The position numbers and the translations under genes were made by a program. A stretch of DNA of 64,000 bases from Arenimonas sp. SCN 70-307. Its GTDB lineage: Bacteria; Pseudomonadota; Gammaproteobacteria; Xanthomonadales; Xanthomonadaceae. The DNA lies in the NCBI RefSeq assembly GCF_001724815.1, contig NZ_MEDO01000002.1:106195-170194 (forward strand), written 5' to 3'. This document shows positions 61,123 through 64,000 of the stretch, in pieces (within the stretch, counting starts at the first letter, position 1; the number at the start of each line of letters is the position of its first letter). The notes below the pieces were generated by a model. It had not been told where the DNA came from and made no database searches. It was given only the letters and a program-made list of their open reading frames with translations.

Positions 61123-61703
61123 CAGGCCGGCACCATGCCGGTGAAGCCCATGAAGGCCAGCGACATCAGCCCGGCCGTGACCAGGGCGATGGGCGTGCCG
61201 CGCCAGGCGGCCGGCACGTTGGCGGCCTCGAGCCGCTCGCGCATGGCCGAGAACAGCACCAGCACCAAGCCGAAGCCCACGGCCGCGCCGAAGCCGTAGA
61301 GCACGGCCTCGAACAGCCCGCGCCGCGCCTGCACGTTCAGCAGGGCCACGCCCAGCACCGCGCAGTTGGTGGTGATCAGCGGCAGGTACAGGCCCAGCAC
61401 GCGGTACAGGCGCGGGCTCTGGCGGTTCATCACCGTCTCGGTGAACTGCACCACGGCGGCGATGACCAGGATGAAGCCCAGGGTGCGCAGGTGCTCCAGG
61501 CCCAGGGGCAGCAGCAGCCAGTGGTGCACGCACCAGGCCAGCGCGGCCGAGAGCGTGAGCACGAAGCCGGTGGCCAGGGCCATGCCGTAGGCGGCGTCGA
61601 GCCGGCGCGAGACGCCCATGAAGGGGCAGAGCCCGAGGAACTTCACCAGCACGAAGTTGTTGACGAACACCGCGCCGACCAGCAGCAGCACGAGTTCGTC
61701 CAT
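61122..61703 (-). CDS. rnfA: RnfA-type electron transport membrane protein
   Basis: The 193-residue protein has six membrane helices and the RnfA/RsxA hallmarks: [30 protein letters not shown] at the N-terminus (Cys in GLCPFMG at about residue 26, a ligand of the membrane-embedded Fe-S site in Rnf) and [16 protein letters not shown] with the second Cys (about 113). It is a core subunit of the ion-pumping or SoxR-reducing complex. It starts seven bases after the metG stop, forming a metG-rnfA-rnfB unit. Confidence 0.94.
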   Translation of the reverse strand: MDELVLLLVGAVFVNNFVLVKFLGLCPFMGVSRRLDAAYGMALATGFVLTLSAALAWCVHHWLLLPLGLEHLRTLGFILVIAAVVQFTETVMNRQSPRLYRVLGLYLPLITTNCAVLGVALLNVQARRGLFEAVLYGFGAAVGFGLVLVLFSAMRERLEAANVPAAWRGTPIALVTAGLMSLAFMGFTGMVPA

Positions 61704-61710
61704 GGCGCGC

Positions 61711-63822
61711 TTACCGGACCGGCATGCCCGGGGCGGCGTCGTCGTCGGCGCCGAGCAGGGCCAGGGCGCCGCCGTCGAAGCCGGCGGAGAGGATCATGCC
61801 CTCGCTCAGGCCGAAGCGCATCTTGCGCGGCGCGAGGTTGGCGATGAACACCACGTGGCGGCCCACCAGCGTCTCCGGTTCGCCGTAGCTGGCGCGGATG
61901 CCGCTGAAGATCTGCCGCTGGCCGAGTTCGCCGGCGTCGAGCAGGAAGCGCAGCAGCTTGTCGGAGCCTTCGACGAAGCCACACTCGAGCACCTTGCCGA
62001 TGCGCAGGTCGAGTTTGCTGAAATCCTCGATGCCGATGAACTTGATCTCTCCTGTAGGAGCGGCTTCAGCCGCGACGCCCTTCGCGGAAGGCATCGCGCC
62101 TGAAGTCGCTCCTGCCGGGGCGGCCGGAGCGGCGGCGGGCTTGAGGTCTTCCTTGCTGGCGTCGGTCATGGCTTGGATCTGCTTGGGGTCGATGCGGGTC
62201 ATCAGGGGTTCGAAGGGAGCGATGGCGTGGCCGAGCAGGGGCGCGGCGGCGTCGTCCCAGCGCGCCACCGGCGCGCGCAGGAAACCTTCGGCGCGGGCCA
62301 CCGTGGCCGGCAGCACCGGCCGCAGCGCGGCGGCCAGCACGCGGAACAGGTTCAGGCCCTGGCTGCACACCGCCTGCAGTTCGGCGTCGGCGCCTTCCTG
62401 CCTGGCGATCACCCAAGGCTTGCGCTCGTCGATGTAGCGGTTGGCCTCGTCGGCCAGGGCCATCACCTGGCGCATGGCCTGGCCGTATTCGTCGCGGGCG
62501 TAGCTGGCGGCCACCTCGCGCAGGCCGGCGACGAAGCGCTCGTACATCGCCGGCTCGGGCAGGGCATCGGCCAGGCGGCCGTCGAAGCGTTTGGAGATGA
62601 AACCGGCGCAGCGGCTGGCGATGTTGACGAACTTGCCGACCAGGTCGGAGTTCACGCGCGCCACGAAGTCCTCGAGGTTGAGGTCGAGGTCGACCACGCC
62701 GGCGCCGGTCTTGACGGCGAAGTAGTAGCGCAGCGCCTCCGGGTCGAGGCCGGCGTCGAGGTAGGTGCGGGCCATGACGAAGGTGCCGCGCGACTTGCTC
62801 ATCTTCGCGCCGTTCACCGTCAGGTAGCCGTTGACGTGCAGCGCCGTGGGCGCGCGCATCCCGGCGCCGTGCAGCATGGCCGGCCAGAACAGGCCGTGGA
62901 AGTTGATGATGTCCTTGCCCAGGAAGTGGTGCATTTCCGTGGGCTCGGCGCCACGCGGGTTGCGCGCGGCCTCGGTGAAGGCGGCGAAGTCGGTGCCGGT
63001 CTTCGCGCACAGCGCCTTGAACGAGGCCAGGTAGCCGATCGGCGCGTCGAGCCAGACGTAGAAGAACTTGCCCGGCGCGTCGGGGATGGGGAAGCCGAAG
63101 TAGGGCGCGTCGCGGCTGATGTCCCAGTCGCGCAGGCCGCCTTCGAGCCACTCGGCGAGCTTGGCCTTCACCGCCGGGTGCGCCACCTCGCCCTGCAGCC
63201 ACTCGCGCAGGAAGGCCTCGAACTTGCCCAGTTCGAAGAAGTAATGCTCCGAGTCGCGCAGTTCGGGCGTGGCGCCCGAGACTACCGAGCGCGGGTTCTT
63301 CAGGTCGGTCGGCGCGTAGGCCTTGCCGCAGACTTCGCAGTTGTCGCCGTACTGGTCGGCGGCGCCGCAGTTGGGGCATTCGCCCTTGATGTAGCGGTCG
63401 GGCAGGAACATCTGCCGCTCGGGGTCGAACAGTTGCTGGATCGAGCGCACGGCGATGGCCTTCGGGCCGTGGCTGCCGTCGCGCAGCCGGGTGTAGATCA
63501 GGCTGGCGAGCTCGCGGTTCTCGTCCGAGTGGGTGGAATGGTAGTGGTCGAAATCGACCCCGAAGGCGGCGAAATCGGCCTCGTGGCCGGCCTGGACGCC
63601 GCGGATGAAGTCCTCGGGGGCGAGCCCGGCCTTCTCGGCGGCCAGCATGATCGGGGTGCCGTGGGCGTCGTCGGCGCAGACGAAGTGCGCCTCGCCGCCG
63701 GCCATGCGCCGCGCGCGCACCCAGATGTCGGCCTGGATGTAGCCCACCAGGTGTCCCAGGTGCAGCGGGCCGTTTGCATAGGGCAGGGCGGTGGTGACGA
63801 GGGCGGGGCGGGGCGCGGGCAT
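61711..63822 (-). CDS. metG: Methionyl-tRNA synthetase
   Basis: The 703-residue class I synthetase has the HIGH motif as HLGH in [13 protein letters not shown] (about 22-25), a knuckle with Cys pairs ([18 protein letters not shown], about 147-163), and KMSKS in [12 protein letters not shown] (about 340). The anticodon-binding helical domain follows, then a C-terminal EMAP/Trbp111-like tRNA-binding domain ([27 protein letters not shown], about 595-703). The linker between the last two (about 570-592, [22 protein letters not shown]) is encoded by a REP-like inverted pair. The upstream region has a GATAAT -10-like element at about 63856. Confidence 0.96.
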   Translation of the reverse strand: MPAPRPALVTTALPYANGPLHLGHLVGYIQADIWVRARRMAGGEAHFVCADDAHGTPIMLAAEKAGLAPEDFIRGVQAGHEADFAAFGVDFDHYHSTHSDENRELASLIYTRLRDGSHGPKAIAVRSIQQLFDPERQMFLPDRYIKGECPNCGAADQYGDNCEVCGKAYAPTDLKNPRSVVSGATPELRDSEHYFFELGKFEAFLREWLQGEVAHPAVKAKLAEWLEGGLRDWDISRDAPYFGFPIPDAPGKFFYVWLDAPIGYLASFKALCAKTGTDFAAFTEAARNPRGAEPTEMHHFLGKDIINFHGLFWPAMLHGAGMRAPTALHVNGYLTVNGAKMSKSRGTFVMARTYLDAGLDPEALRYYFAVKTGAGVVDLDLNLEDFVARVNSDLVGKFVNIASRCAGFISKRFDGRLADALPEPAMYERFVAGLREVAASYARDEYGQAMRQVMALADEANRYIDERKPWVIARQEGADAELQAVCSQGLNLFRVLAAALRPVLPATVARAEGFLRAPVARWDDAAAPLLGHAIAPFEPLMTRIDPKQIQAMTDASKEDLKPAAAPAAPAGATSGAMPSAKGVAAEAAPTGEIKFIGIEDFSKLDLRIGKVLECGFVEGSDKLLRFLLDAGELGQRQIFSGIRASYGEPETLVGRHVVFIANLAPRKMRFGLSEGMILSAGFDGGALALLGADDDAAPGMPVR
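62054..62115. repeat. REP-like inverted pair inside metG
   Basis: GTAGGAGCGGCTTCAGCCGC (start at 62054) is inverted at 62091-62115 with a few mismatches (GCGCCTGAAGTCGCTCCTGC). A GCCCTTCGCGGAAGGC hairpin sits between them. Each unit has the GTAG/GCAG-GAGCGnC-TTCA layout of the units at 26543 and 26980. The pair is read through in frame by metG without a stop codon. Confidence 0.8.
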
Positions 63823-63907
63823 CTGGGGGCGAGGGTCCTTTTCCGGAACCCCGCATTATCCCAGATCCGGGGCATCCCCACGGCGGGCGGGCAAAAAAAG
63901 AGGCTCT

Positions 63908-64000
63908 TCACCCAAGTCCGGGGAAGGCCGCCCGGATCTTCAAGAAGAAGTAGGCGTCATCGCGGTAGCCGTAGGCCACCCGTTTGATGACCTTGATCTT
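63908..64000 (-). mobile_element. C-terminal end of an ISL3-family transposase (partial)
   Basis: The last 30 codons of a minus-strand gene are visible, reading KIKVIKRVAYGYRDDAYFFL and KIRAAFPGLG before TGA. The KRVAYGYRDDAYFFLKI pattern is the usual end of ISL3-type DDE transposases. The sequence just beyond the stop, GGCTCTTCACCC read inward from 63903, resembles an ISL3 terminal repeat, preceded by an A-rich AAAAAAAG that could be part of a target duplication. The rest of the element lies outside the window, so its integrity cannot be judged. It is inserted about 85 bp upstream of metG. Confidence 0.7.

Overview
The window is chromosomal DNA of a very GC-rich (roughly 70 % G+C by eye) gammaproteobacterium. 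The core gene blocks follow enterobacterial and xanthomonad order: queG/nnr-tsaE-amiB-mutL, gcvR-bcp divergent from dapA-bamC, pcnB-folK-panB-panC, and phoB-phoR-ppk-ppx. These blocks, the frequent GTG and TTG starts and the short BamC fit the Xanthomonadaceae/Lysobacteraceae (Lysobacter- or Luteimonas-like). Genus cannot be fixed from the sequence alone. Genes are tightly packed on both strands; about 60 protein genes and one tRNA are supported.

Layout. 0-5.4 kb: a DUF6491 lipoprotein (cut by the window edge), a methyltransferase, a PotF-like polyamine-binding lipoprotein, a GNAT enzyme, two convergent pirins and a histidine phosphatase. 5.4-10 kb: mfd, a GNAT enzyme and a VOC protein. 10-17.2 kb: aidB, a DUF481 outer-membrane-type protein, an unrecognised membrane protein, a small Arg/Tyr-rich protein, a phosphoribosyltransferase, a serine hydrolase and a third pirin with its own promoter and operator-like palindrome. 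17.2-26.5 kb: an ArsR-type regulator divergent from a retropepsin-like lipoprotein, a dienelactone-hydrolase-type enzyme, a YIP1-MacA-MacB-like export operon, an enoyl reductase, rlmJ and a GNAT enzyme. 26.5-27.0 kb: a gene-free nested inverted-repeat element. 27.0-34.5 kb: PAP2 phosphatase, glycosyltransferase, ppx, ppk, phoR and phoB, all on the minus strand, with a clear Pho box in front of phoB. 34.5-39.9 kb: bepA, grxC, an AhpD-like protein, NAD-type isocitrate dehydrogenase, an esterase and a HAD phosphatase. 39.9-46.9 kb: Bax-inhibitor-like protein, thiD, a DUF1275 protein, PIN-PhoH protein, bcp, gcvR, dapA, bamC and fdxA. 47-52.4 kb: tRNA-Glu(CTC), pcnB, folK, panB, panC and pgi. 52.4-64 kb: queG, nnr, tsaE, amiB, mutL, a DUF1684 lipoprotein, a TraB/GumN protein, rnfB, rnfA, metG and the C-terminal end of an ISL3-type transposase.

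Functional links. The phosphate block senses phosphate (PhoR/PhoB), makes and degrades polyphosphate (Ppk/Ppx), and may extend into a glycosyltransferase/PAP2 pair that could remodel membrane lipid. The dapA-bamC and amiB-containing clusters serve envelope building. panB/panC make pantothenate, but panD is missing from the cluster.

The most unusual features are non-coding. There is a 460-bp nested palindrome bounded by REP-like units. A REP-like inverted pair lies in frame inside metG, where it encodes the linker before the tRNA-binding domain. A dispersed-repeat-like palindrome supplies the stop codon of the DUF1275 gene. A perfect 36-bp-arm hairpin separates bamC and fdxA. I found no CRISPR array, prophage or recognisable defence system, and nothing that I would call a clearly new multi-gene system.
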